From Solirubrobacterales bacterium (GTDB lineage Bacteria > Actinomycetota > Thermoleophilia > Solirubrobacterales > 70-9): DNA of 11,057 nucleotides. The first letter of the stretch is position 1. Each line of letters starts with the position of its first letter. Under the pieces are notes generated by a model, which saw only the letters and a program-made list of their open reading frames with translations, had not been told where the DNA came from and did not search any database. Shown one piece after another: positions 6,539-11,057 of the stretch. A program made the translations under genes and the position numbers. The stretch spans positions 1 through 11,057 of the forward strand of contig JASLJO010000116.1 in the NCBI GenBank assembly GCA_030152505.1, read 5' to 3'.

Positions 6539-7258
6539 CTAGCTGATCAGCGGGATGACACAACGGTAGGCATGGGTGTTGGTGGAGAGACTGGAATTGA
6601 TTTCGCCTCCGGCTGACACGGTGGCCACACCATATGTATCTAAGCCGGTGAAAACCGGGATGTCGCTCGACCACTCGTCCCCCGAGTCGAGGTTGACGCC
6701 CGGTTCTTCGGCGAAAGCCGCCAGCGCCAGCGCCTCGGGCAGCTCGCCACCGCGGCCGGCGCATTTGCGGGCCGCGGTGGGTGCGTTGACGTCCGAGCTC
6801 ACCGAGGTCTCCCAGCAGGCGCCGGCGAACGGCCGAGTATCGGGGAGGCAGCCGACGCTGTGCCCGTTGACCGTCTGCGCATCCACTGCGTTGACGGCGT
6901 TCAGCGCCGTCTGCGCGTCGACGGCGCTCCGCGCCGTGTCGGCGGAGTCGGCGTGGGCTGCGCTCGGCACCTGGCCCAGGGTCAGCTCATTGATGTCGGC
7001 GCCGGTCAGCGGTGCGTCGGCGGCCACCCTGGGGATGACTCCCGGCTTCAGTCGGTTGGCCGGGATCGAGTGCGGCTTCAGCTGCTTGGCGGCGATCGAG
7101 CCCGGTTTGAGCCGATTGCCGGGGATCGACTTCGCCCGGATCGCCCGGCCGTCGATCCTCGCCCGCTTCGCCGCGTAGACGCTGCCACCGAGAGCCACGA
7201 ACAGCGCGACGACCGCGATCACCAACGCCGGCGAAAGCCGCCAGGTCCCCTGCCTCAT
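6539..7258 (-). CDS. Exported repeat-containing surface protein, 239 residues
   Basis: An N-terminal hydrophobic segment (residues 8-30, LSPALVIAVVALFVALGGSVYAA) acts as signal peptide or anchor. Residues 44-73 hold three 10-residue repeats of the form SIPxNRLKPG. Residues about 99-131 are an Ala/Asp/Asn-rich repeat (SADTARSAVDAQTALNAV) ending in VDAQTVNGHSV, similar to the 'NADTLDG' stretches of fibre-like proteins. The C-terminal domain (136-239) has four Cys (137, 148, 166, 233), and RKCAGRGGELPEALAL followed by EWSSD and AYRCVIPL is reminiscent of C-type-lectin-like folds, a weak resemblance only. The ATG at 7258 is preferred over the upstream in-frame start because GGAGGGCGG lies just before it. 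The architecture is common in Solirubrobacterales; the role is probably cell-surface display, ligand unknown. Confidence 0.8.
   Translation of the reverse strand: MRQGTWRLSPALVIAVVALFVALGGSVYAAKRARIDGRAIRAKSIPGNRLKPGSIAAKQLKPHSIPANRLKPGVIPRVAADAPLTGADINELTLGQVPSAAHADSADTARSAVDAQTALNAVNAVDAQTVNGHSVGCLPDTRPFAGACWETSVSSDVNAPTAARKCAGRGGELPEALALAAFAEEPGVNLDSGDEWSSDIPVFTGLDTYGVATVSAGGEINSSLSTNTHAYRCVIPLIS
7040..7129 (-). repeat. 30-bp coding tandem repeat (three copies)
   Basis: Three consecutive 30-bp units encode SIPGNRLKPG, SIAAKQLKPH and SIPANRLKPG in the surface protein. The units are clearly related at DNA level (for example the recurring GGGATCGA and GGCTTCAG-type words) but have diverged. 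A partial fourth unit (VIP) follows. Confidence 0.75.
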
Positions 7259-7309
7259 GTCCGCCCTCCGTAAACGTGTCGGTTTCCAATCGGGCGGCGA
7301 GCCTATGAC

Positions 7310-7327
7310 GGGCCGACCGACCGGCCC
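7310..7327 (-). terminator. Hairpin between the 142-residue regulator and the surface protein gene
   Basis: GGGCCG-ACCGAC-CGGCCC is a 6-bp GC stem about 20 nt past the regulator stop at 7347. It has no T-rich tail, so termination is uncertain; it could also be an attenuating or operator structure upstream of the surface protein. Confidence 0.3.
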
Positions 7328-7346
7328 AAGCAAGCTGGACGAACGT

Positions 7347-7775
7347 TCAGGAGCCTGCTCCCTGACGGTCCTCCCTGTCCGCCTCGCGTGTTTCCGCCAG
7401 CAGCGCTTCGATCGGTGGATCGTTCTTGATCGTCGAGAGGTAGAAGTGCTCGATGGCGCCACGGGCCATCTGCTCGTCCGCCAGTTCCACCGCTTCGAAC
7501 CTGCGCAGGATCGTCACGTGGTAGGCGGCGGTGCTGAGGGGAAGGTCGAGGGCATCCGCCAGCCAGGTGGGACTGCAGGCTTCGCCGCTGTCGGCGATCG
7601 CGCGCAGGATCTGGCGCCTCAGCCGGTGGGCGATCGCCCAGATCAGGTTTGCCCGTCGCTGACCCTTTTCGACCCGCCGGCGCCGCGCCTTGCTCGGTTT
7701 GGTCGCCCTTTTCGTCGTTCGGCGTTTCCCCCCGCCTGGCTTCCCCTTCTGCCGCCCCTTGCCTGCGTCTGTCAT
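7347..7775 (-). CDS. Winged-helix (ArsR-like) transcriptional regulator with basic N-terminal tail, 142 residues
   Basis: Residues 1-42 are very rich in Lys, Arg and Gly (GKPGGGKRRTTKRATK) and probably disordered, likely adding non-specific DNA affinity. Residues about 45-115 are a winged helix: ANLIWAIAHRLRRQILRAI, CSPTWLADAL, then LPLSTAAYHVTILRRFEAVEL as recognition helix, and the wing ending in AIEHFYLST. A short acidic/basic tail follows. The wing and EHFY ending match the other regulators in this window. AAGGGAAG precedes the ATG at 7775 by about 10 nt. The surface protein and protease genes follow downstream on the same strand, so regulation of them is possible but unproven. Confidence 0.85.
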   Translation of the reverse strand: MTDAGKGRQKGKPGGGKRRTTKRATKPSKARRRRVEKGQRRANLIWAIAHRLRRQILRAIADSGEACSPTWLADALDLPLSTAAYHVTILRRFEAVELADEQMARGAIEHFYLSTIKNDPPIEALLAETREADREDRQGAGS

Positions 7776-7837
7776 CGAGCTACTTCCCTTCTCTCAGATC
7801 GGGTCTGACCGGTAGGTCGTCAAGGAATCAGCGGGGT

Positions 7838-7843
7838 AGTGTA
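7838..7843 (-). promoter_or_regulatory. Candidate -10 box (TACACT) of the 142-residue regulator
   Basis: On the minus strand TACACT would start transcription near 7831, leaving a leader of about 55 nt before the ATG at 7775. The matching -35 region (GTGAAA) is poor. Confidence 0.3.
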
Positions 7844-7937
7844 GGAATACTCACCGACGCTTTCACTTCGAATTCGCGGAACAAAGCGGCCCAGGGGCGC
7901 CCGCCGGACGAATCCCCGCCATGCGGCGGTGTGTTGG

Positions 7938-7983
7938 GGCCGGCCCGAAGCCGCGCGGCGAGACGCCGGCGGCTCGGGCGGCC
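7938..7983 (-). terminator. Long GC hairpin downstream of the 19-codon ORF
   Basis: GGCC, GCCCGA and (A)GCCGCxCGGCG on the left pair with CGCCGxCGGC, TCGGGC and GGCC on the right around an AGA tip (7961-7963), with a few single-base bulges. On the minus strand it begins 12 nt after the stop of the small ORF. High-GC actinobacterial terminators often lack a T tract, so this is a plausible terminator for a short transcript. Confidence 0.5.
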
Positions 7984-7995
7984 TACTGCTGTGGG

Positions 7996-8055
7996 CTAAC
8001 CGCCCTTGGAGATCGAGAAGACCGGCATGGCGGTCTCAGCAGCAGTGAGCTTCAT
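7996..8055 (-). CDS. 19-residue small peptide, strong ribosome binding site
   Basis: The ORF encodes MKLTAAETAMPVFSISKGG. Support: AGGGGGTGA matches the ideal AGGAGGTGA in 8 of 9 bases and stands 4 nt before the ATG. A promoter candidate with repeat-marked spacer lies upstream, and a long hairpin begins 12 nt after the stop. Nothing else in this 446-nt gap explains these signals. The peptide has an amphipathic start, a Met-Pro turn and a C-terminal SKGG. It has no signal peptide, no cysteine and no recognised RiPP leader. It could be a signalling peptide, a RiPP precursor, a leader/attenuator peptide or a small regulator partner. It is divergent from the winged-helix gene at 8222. I do not recognise the family; the coding call rests on context. 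Confidence 0.5.
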   Translation of the reverse strand: MKLTAAETAMPVFSISKGG

Positions 8056-8091
8056 TTCTTCACCCCCTCCCATCGCTTCCACATGCGGAGA

Positions 8092-8135
8092 AACACTCTG
8101 GCGAACCTGAGCGTTTTTAACACACTGCCGAACCT
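8092..8135. repeat. Pair of 17-bp direct repeats, likely tandem operator
   Basis: AACACTCTGGCGAACCT (8092-8108) and AACACACTGCCGAACCT (8119-8135) match in 15 of 17 positions with a 27-bp period. On the minus strand the upstream copy occupies the spacer of the small-ORF promoter and the downstream copy covers its predicted start site, the typical placement of a repressor operator. Confidence 0.6.
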
Positions 8136-8141
8136 AAACAA
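8114..8141 (-). promoter_or_regulatory. Candidate promoter of the 19-codon ORF
   Basis: On the minus strand TTGTTT (8141-8136), a 16-nt spacer and TAAAAA (8119-8114) place the start near 8107. The leader to the ATG at 8055 would be about 50 nt. Confidence 0.4.
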
Positions 8142-8149
8142 GACTTCAA

Positions 8150-8176
8150 CAGTTCCGTGGTAAAACTGCCTACAAT
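8150..8176 (+). promoter_or_regulatory. Candidate promoter and inverted repeat upstream of the first tandem regulator
   Basis: TACAAT (8171-8176) is a near-consensus -10 box; the start would be near 8183, 39 nt before the GTG at 8222. The -35 region is weak. Just upstream, CAGTT (8150-8154) and AACTG (8164-8168) form an inverted repeat across a 9-nt centre that spans the spacer, a plausible regulator-binding site. Confidence 0.45.
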
Positions 8177-8221
8177 TCCTCTGGTCACTTGGAAAACAGA
8201 GAGCATTGAGGAGGAGTCTCA

Positions 8222-8857
8222 GTGGATAAGAAAGCGGAAACCACTCTCAAGGCGAGCGCTAAGTCCGCCAAGTGGCCGCTCATGCTGCGCTTGTCGAAAG
8301 TCTTCGCGGACCCCTTGCGGATGCAGATCCTGGCCGAGTGCAACCTGCGGGAGATGAGCCCGAAACAGTTTCACCATGAGTTCGGGGGCGGCTCCCTGTC
8401 CCGGGTTTCGCGTGCCTTTGAGGTTTTGGCCGAATACGACTGGCTGGAACAGACCAGAACGGAGACCGGTGGAAGGCGGCGGGGAGGGGTCGAGCATTTC
8501 TACATAGCCACCGGACCCGCCGTTTTCGGCGAGGATCTCTGGCCCGAGGTCCCTGAGTCGATGCGGAAGCTCGTCAGCTGGCGAATCATGGAGACCTTCA
8601 CCGAGCGGGTCAAGGAAGCGATGGGCGCCGGCACGATCGACCAACGTGTCGACCGGCACTTCTCCTGGATGCCCCTTCTCCTCGACCAGCGGGGTTGGGA
8701 CAACGCGGTCGGCAAAGTCGACGCGCTCTTTCATTGGTTCTTCAAGGAGCAGGAGGAGGCGAATTTACGCATGGCCGAGTCCGGTGAGAAGCCGATCCCG
8801 ACGACCGTCGCTCTCGCCGCCTTCGAGTCGCCGAAGGACAGCGAGAAACGTCCCTGA
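8222..8857 (+). CDS. Winged-helix regulator with C-terminal domain, tandem copy A, 211 residues
   Basis: Residues about 17-95 form a winged helix: WPLMLRLSKVFADPLRMQILAEC, MSPKQFHHEF, LSRVSRAFEVLAEYDWLE, then a Gly/Arg-rich wing ending VEHFY. Residues about 100-205 are a helical C-terminal domain of unknown ligand, including SWMPLLLDQRGWDNAVGKVDALFHWFFKEQEEA and AESGEKPIPTTVALAAFESP. GAGGAGG lies 8 nt before the GTG at 8222 and fixes the start. It is a close paralogue of the next gene along its whole length, so the pair arose by tandem duplication. It is divergent from the 19-codon ORF and could bind the direct repeats between them. The C-terminal domain may sense a small molecule or peptide, an inference. 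Confidence 0.82.
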   Translation: MDKKAETTLKASAKSAKWPLMLRLSKVFADPLRMQILAECNLREMSPKQFHHEFGGGSLSRVSRAFEVLAEYDWLEQTRTETGGRRRGGVEHFYIATGPAVFGEDLWPEVPESMRKLVSWRIMETFTERVKEAMGAGTIDQRVDRHFSWMPLLLDQRGWDNAVGKVDALFHWFFKEQEEANLRMAESGEKPIPTTVALAAFESPKDSEKRP

Positions 8858-8869
8858 GCGGCGGCGCTC
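8856..8869 (+). terminator. Short hairpin after tandem regulator A
   Basis: GAGCG-GCGG-CGCTC, overlapping the stop codon and followed by TTCGT, is a 5-bp stem with no real T tract. It would weakly insulate copy A from the promoter of copy B. Confidence 0.3.
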
Positions 8870-8881
8870 TTCGTCCCCCGT

Positions 8882-8909
8882 TTGCGTGATTCAAGAGCCG
8901 CACTACACT
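8882..8909 (+). promoter_or_regulatory. Candidate promoter of tandem regulator B
   Basis: TTGCGT (8882-8887), a 16-nt spacer and TACACT (8904-8909) put the start near 8916, 35 nt upstream of the ATG at 8951. It would let copy B be expressed independently of copy A. Confidence 0.45.
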
Positions 8910-8950
8910 TTCGCCGTCAGCGGGGTCTGGGAGAAAGCTGGTTAATCGAC

Positions 8951-9580
8951 ATGTCGCAGAGTTCAAAGACTGGGATCGAGTCCGAGTGGCCGCTCATGCT
9001 GCGCGTCTCGAAAGTGCTCGCCGATCCACTCCGGCTCAAGGTTCTGGCCGAGTGTCGCTTGAAGGAGATGAGCCCCAGGGGCTTCTATGAGGCGTTCGGT
9101 GGCGTCTCCTTGGCGCGAGTCCAACGCGCCTTCGACGTCCTCGCCGAATACGACTGGCTCGATCCGACCCACTCGGAGGCCCAGCTGTCAGGCGCCGACG
9201 CGGTTGAGCACTTCTACCGGGCGAGCGAAGAGGCGCTGTTGGACGAGTCGACCTGGCACGACGTGCCGGCGCCGATGAAGCCGCTGGTGAGCATGAGGAT
9301 CTTCGAAACTCTCGCCGACCGGGTGCGGGACGCCGTCGAGGGGGGAACGATGGCTGCCCGCGACGACCAGCACATTTCCTGGACGCCGATGACGCTCGAT
9401 CAGCGCGGCTGGGAAACGGTGATCTCCCGCGTGGACGCGTTCTTCTACGCGCTCTCCCAAGAGCAACGGGATGCGGATGCCCGCATTGCCGAGTCCGGTG
9501 AGAAGCCGATCCCGATGACCGTCGCCTTCCTCGCTTTCGAGTCCCCCGTGCCGGCGCCGGCACGGGGGCCGGCGCCGTGA
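8951..9580 (+). CDS. Winged-helix regulator with C-terminal domain, tandem copy B, 209 residues
   Basis: This is a paralogue of copy A with the same layout: SEWPLMLRVSKVLADPLRLKVLAEC, MSPRGFYEAF, VSLARVQRAFDVLAEYDWLD, a wing ending AVEHFYRAS, and a C-terminal domain with ISWTPMTLDQRGWETVISRVDAFF and AESGEKPIPMTVAFLAFESP. By eye about half the residues are identical; the recognition-helix residues (SLSRVSRAF against SLARVQRAF) are similar but not the same, so targets may have diverged. The ATG at 8951 is chosen over upstream in-frame starts because those lie in the promoter and lack homology to copy A. The Shine-Dalgarno sequence is weak (GGGAGAAAG, more than 10 nt away). The last codons (SPVPAPARGPAP) are written over a perfect palindrome at 9543-9568. 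Confidence 0.82.
   Translation: MSQSSKTGIESEWPLMLRVSKVLADPLRLKVLAECRLKEMSPRGFYEAFGGVSLARVQRAFDVLAEYDWLDPTHSEAQLSGADAVEHFYRASEEALLDESTWHDVPAPMKPLVSMRIFETLADRVRDAVEGGTMAARDDQHISWTPMTLDQRGWETVISRVDAFFYALSQEQRDADARIAESGEKPIPMTVAFLAFESPVPAPARGPAP
9543..9568. terminator. Perfect 26-bp palindrome at the 3' end of regulator B
   Basis: CCCCCGTGCCGGC (9543-9555) is followed immediately by its exact reverse complement. As RNA it gives an 11-bp GC stem with a GCGC tip. It ends 10 nt before the TGA stop, and CCCCC just after the stop can pair alternatively with its GGGGG. It probably ends the regulator transcript ahead of the riboswitch operon, although no T tract follows. Confidence 0.5.
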
Positions 9581-9602
9581 CCCCCTGATTGTCGTGGCCG
9601 GA

Positions 9603-9608
9603 TAGACT
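9603..9608 (+). promoter_or_regulatory. Candidate -10 box (TAGACT) of the riboswitch operon
   Basis: TAGACT would start transcription near 9615, just before the first conserved helix of the riboswitch. The -35 region is poor. Confidence 0.35.
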
Positions 9609-9614
9609 CGCCCG

Positions 9615-9789
9615 CGTACATACGGTCGGTGGTCAAGGGAAGTCCGGTGCGAAACCGGCGCGGTCCCGCCACTGTGACCGGGTTGAAGGAAGCCGCAGGC
9701 GCGTTGCGCCGTCCACTGGGGGCGACACCGAGTTCCTGGGAAGGTGCGGCCGACCGAGTCCCGGAAGCCAGGAGACCTGTCCCCGGCCA
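9615..9789 (+). ncRNA. Cobalamin (B12) riboswitch
   Basis: The conserved core is present in order: AAGGGAAGTCCGGTGCGAAA (from 9635), the CCGGT/ACCGG hairpin (9643-9657), then GCGGTCCCGCCACTGTGACC, and the B12 box GCCAGGAGACCTG (9767-9779). GGTCGG (9624-9629) pairs with CCGACC (9750-9755) to close the fold. A variable insert lies at about 9690-9735. When cobalamin is bound the RNA should repress the downstream genes. No clear T-tracted terminator is seen, so control is likely translational. Confidence 0.93.
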
Positions 9790-9822
9790 GCCATGACAAC
9801 CCTCGAGGAAGGGGCGGCATTG

Positions 9823-10566
9823 ATGCCAAGACTCGTTCCATTCCGGCTGGCGGCAGGGTGCGCGTTTGTCCTTGCCATCCTGTTTTCGACCGCCGCATCG
9901 GCGCCGGCCAAGGGTCCCGTCGCCGGCCTGCGCGTGATCGGAGCCGGCGGCAAGCTGCTCGACGAAGACAGCTTCGGGCTTGCTCCGGTGTCGATCAAGA
10001 CCAGTCCCAAGGCGACGTGCTTTGGCGCCGGCACCGGCGGCAGCGGCAAAACCGTGCCGGTCAAGAGCCCGACCGCGCTCAGCATGCTCGTTCAGGCCTC
10101 CAGGTCCATTGCGGCGCTGCGGCCGATCCAGCTCACCGACGCCTTCTCCTTCGGGCTCGGGCTCTGCAACGTCGGTAGCTCCAAGGCAACCAAGAAGCTC
10201 TCCTGGTACCTGAAGGTGAACCACGTCAATCCGGAACTCAGCGGCGATGCGGTCAAGGTCCGCGCCGGGGACGAAGTGCTCTGGGCGTTGACTCCGTTTC
10301 CCTACCCCGATGAGCTCTCCCTGGTGGCGCCGCGGGTGGTGACCGCCGGTGAGTCGTTCGAAGTCCGGGTCTTCGCCTACAACCAGAAAGGCAAGAGGAA
10401 ACCGGTTGCCGGCGCGGCCGTGACCGGCGCCAGCGCACCCACCGGCAGCGACGGGCGCACCACGGTGACGCTGCAGAAAGCCCAGCTCCTGTTCGCCCGG
10501 CACGGCAAGGATATCCCCTCCAATGGGGCGTTCGTCTGCGCCGGCGGAGGCGGCGTTCTCTGCTGA
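9823..10566 (+). CDS. Exported DUF4430-like protein under cobalamin riboswitch control, 247 residues
   Basis: Residues 1-27 are a Sec signal peptide (MPRLVPFRLA, hydrophobic AFVLAILFSTAASA). Residues about 34-160 resemble a DUF4430 (transcobalamin-like C-terminal) domain: a beta-rich start, SPTALSMLVQASRS, and LSWYLKVNHVNPELSGDAVKVRAGDEVLW. Residues about 163-220 look like a bacterial Ig-like beta domain (VTAGESFEVRVFAYNQKG, AGAAVTGASAPTGSDGRTTV). The tail IPSNGAFVCAGGGGVLC has two Cys. The ATG at 9823 has AAGGGG 8 nt upstream; the ATG at 9793, ten codons earlier in frame, has none. The riboswitch and the domain together point to extracellular cobalamin or corrinoid binding for uptake. The next gene starts 4 nt after its stop. 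Confidence 0.82.
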   Translation: MPRLVPFRLAAGCAFVLAILFSTAASAPAKGPVAGLRVIGAGGKLLDEDSFGLAPVSIKTSPKATCFGAGTGGSGKTVPVKSPTALSMLVQASRSIAALRPIQLTDAFSFGLGLCNVGSSKATKKLSWYLKVNHVNPELSGDAVKVRAGDEVLWALTPFPYPDELSLVAPRVVTAGESFEVRVFAYNQKGKRKPVAGAAVTGASAPTGSDGRTTVTLQKAQLLFARHGKDIPSNGAFVCAGGGGVLC

Positions 10567-10570
10567 AGCC

Positions 10571-11057
10571 ATGAGCCGACACGCCTGTGCGGTCGCGTTC
10601 GCGCTGCTCGGTTCTGCGCTCGCGGTCGCCGGCTGTGGCTTCGGTCCCGGCGCCGGAGTCGGCGAGGTTTCGTTGACTGTGACCCGTGACTTCGGCGCCG
10701 AGCAGGTGCGGGCGCCGCTGCGCCAGGAAGCCACTGAATCGGACACCGTGATGCGGCTGCTGGACCGCAGCGCGGAAGTCTCGACCCGCTACGGCGGCGG
10801 GTTCGTGAGCACGATCGACGGCCTGACCGAAACGACGCGCGAAGGACGTCGCTACGACTGGTTCTTCTACGTCAACGGGATCGAGTCGCCGGTCGGCGCG
10901 GCTGATTTCTCGCTGCACGGGGGTGAGGCGATCTGGTGGGACTACCGCGACTGGTCCGGGGCGTTGAGTGTGCCGGCCGTGGTCGGCTCCTGGCCCCAGC
11001 CGTTCGCCGACGGCTACGAAGGAGAGCGACATCCCGTCACGGTCGAATGCCGTGGTG
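10571..11057 (+). CDS. DUF4430 lipoprotein, putative cobalamin-binding (partial, 3' end off window)
   Basis: 162 codons are visible. The N-terminus MSRHACAVAFALLGSALAVAGC is a lipoprotein signal with lipobox AVAGC and lipidated Cys22. The mature part is a textbook DUF4430 domain: GEVSLTVTRDFGAE, SDTVMRLLDRSAEVSTRYGGGFVSTIDGL, YDWFFYVNGIESPVGAADF and GGEAIWWDYRDW. This domain is related to the C-terminal half of animal transcobalamin and intrinsic factor, so anchored corrinoid capture is the likely role. The ATG follows the previous stop by 4 nt with no Shine-Dalgarno sequence, so translation is probably coupled. More transport genes (ECF-type or ABC) are expected beyond the window edge. Confidence 0.88.
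   Translation, partial: MSRHACAVAFALLGSALAVAGCGFGPGAGVGEVSLTVTRDFGAEQVRAPLRQEATESDTVMRLLDRSAEVSTRYGGGFVSTIDGLTETTREGRRYDWFFYVNGIESPVGAADFSLHGGEAIWWDYRDWSGALSVPAVVGSWPQPFADGYEGERHPVTVECRG

Noticed and set aside
6524..6540. Strong plus-strand GAAGGAGG ribosome-binding-like sequence
   Set aside because: The next plus-strand ATG gives only a four-codon frame; the region is the leader of the minus-strand protease gene.
8083..8163. 26-codon plus-strand ORF that reads the two direct repeats as NTLANL/NTLPNL
   Set aside because: No Shine-Dalgarno sequence or promoter precedes the ATG, and the repeats fit better as DNA sites in the opposite promoter.
9589..9792. N-terminal extension of the first DUF4430 gene to 9589
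   Set aside because: It would translate through the cobalamin riboswitch; the signal peptide begins at 9823.
1..11057. CRISPR array, transposase or rRNA
   Set aside because: No regularly spaced direct repeats, transposase motifs or rRNA sequence were seen on either strand.

Overview
The window looks like chromosomal DNA of a high-GC actinobacterium, most likely of the Thermoleophilia/Solirubrobacterales type. The evidence is the GC-rich third codon positions, several single-domain ArsR-like winged-helix regulators with the 'DPLR..IL ... EHFY' pattern, and a secreted protein with an N-terminal 'VALFVALGG' anchor followed by short 'SIPxNRLKPG' repeats. The taxonomic call is an inference; no rRNA is present.

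Left third, minus strand (1-3504): a tRNA-Thr(UGU) gene, then a 560-residue arginyl-tRNA-synthetase-like protein, then a fused PabA-PabB aminodeoxychorismate synthase that runs off the left edge. The synthetase stop and the pabAB start overlap by 4 nt (ATGA), so the two are translationally coupled. The synthetase-like protein keeps HIGH and a KMSKS-like motif but has lost the positions that normally bind arginine and the conserved 'GDWG' block. A large palindrome is inserted in frame in the linker of the PabA-PabB fusion.

Middle (3505-5600): a 73-residue winged-helix regulator (minus) is divergent from an extended-SDR NAD(P)-dependent epimerase-like gene (plus). A small TPR protein gene follows. 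Between those last two lies a 115-bp element with perfect 21-bp terminal inverted repeats and a nested inner stem; its right end forms part of the likely promoter of an apparently leaderless TPR gene.

Right of centre (5596-7775, minus strand): a 142-residue winged-helix regulator, a secreted repeat-containing surface protein and a secreted trypsin-like protease lie in one direction with short gaps.

Intergenic island 7776-8221: it contains a 19-codon open reading frame (minus) with a near-consensus Shine-Dalgarno sequence, a long hairpin just downstream, and an upstream promoter candidate. One copy of a 17-bp direct repeat fills the spacer of that promoter and the second copy covers the predicted start site. 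It is divergent from a pair of tandemly duplicated winged-helix regulators (8222-8857 and 8951-9580). This peptide/regulator arrangement is the best candidate for an undescribed system, but no function is assigned.

Right end (9600-11057, plus strand): a cobalamin riboswitch controls two consecutive exported proteins, one with a signal peptide and one a lipoprotein. The lipoprotein clearly has a DUF4430 (transcobalamin-C-terminal-like) domain and the first protein has a more divergent one. This is most likely the start of a vitamin B12 uptake operon that continues past the window.
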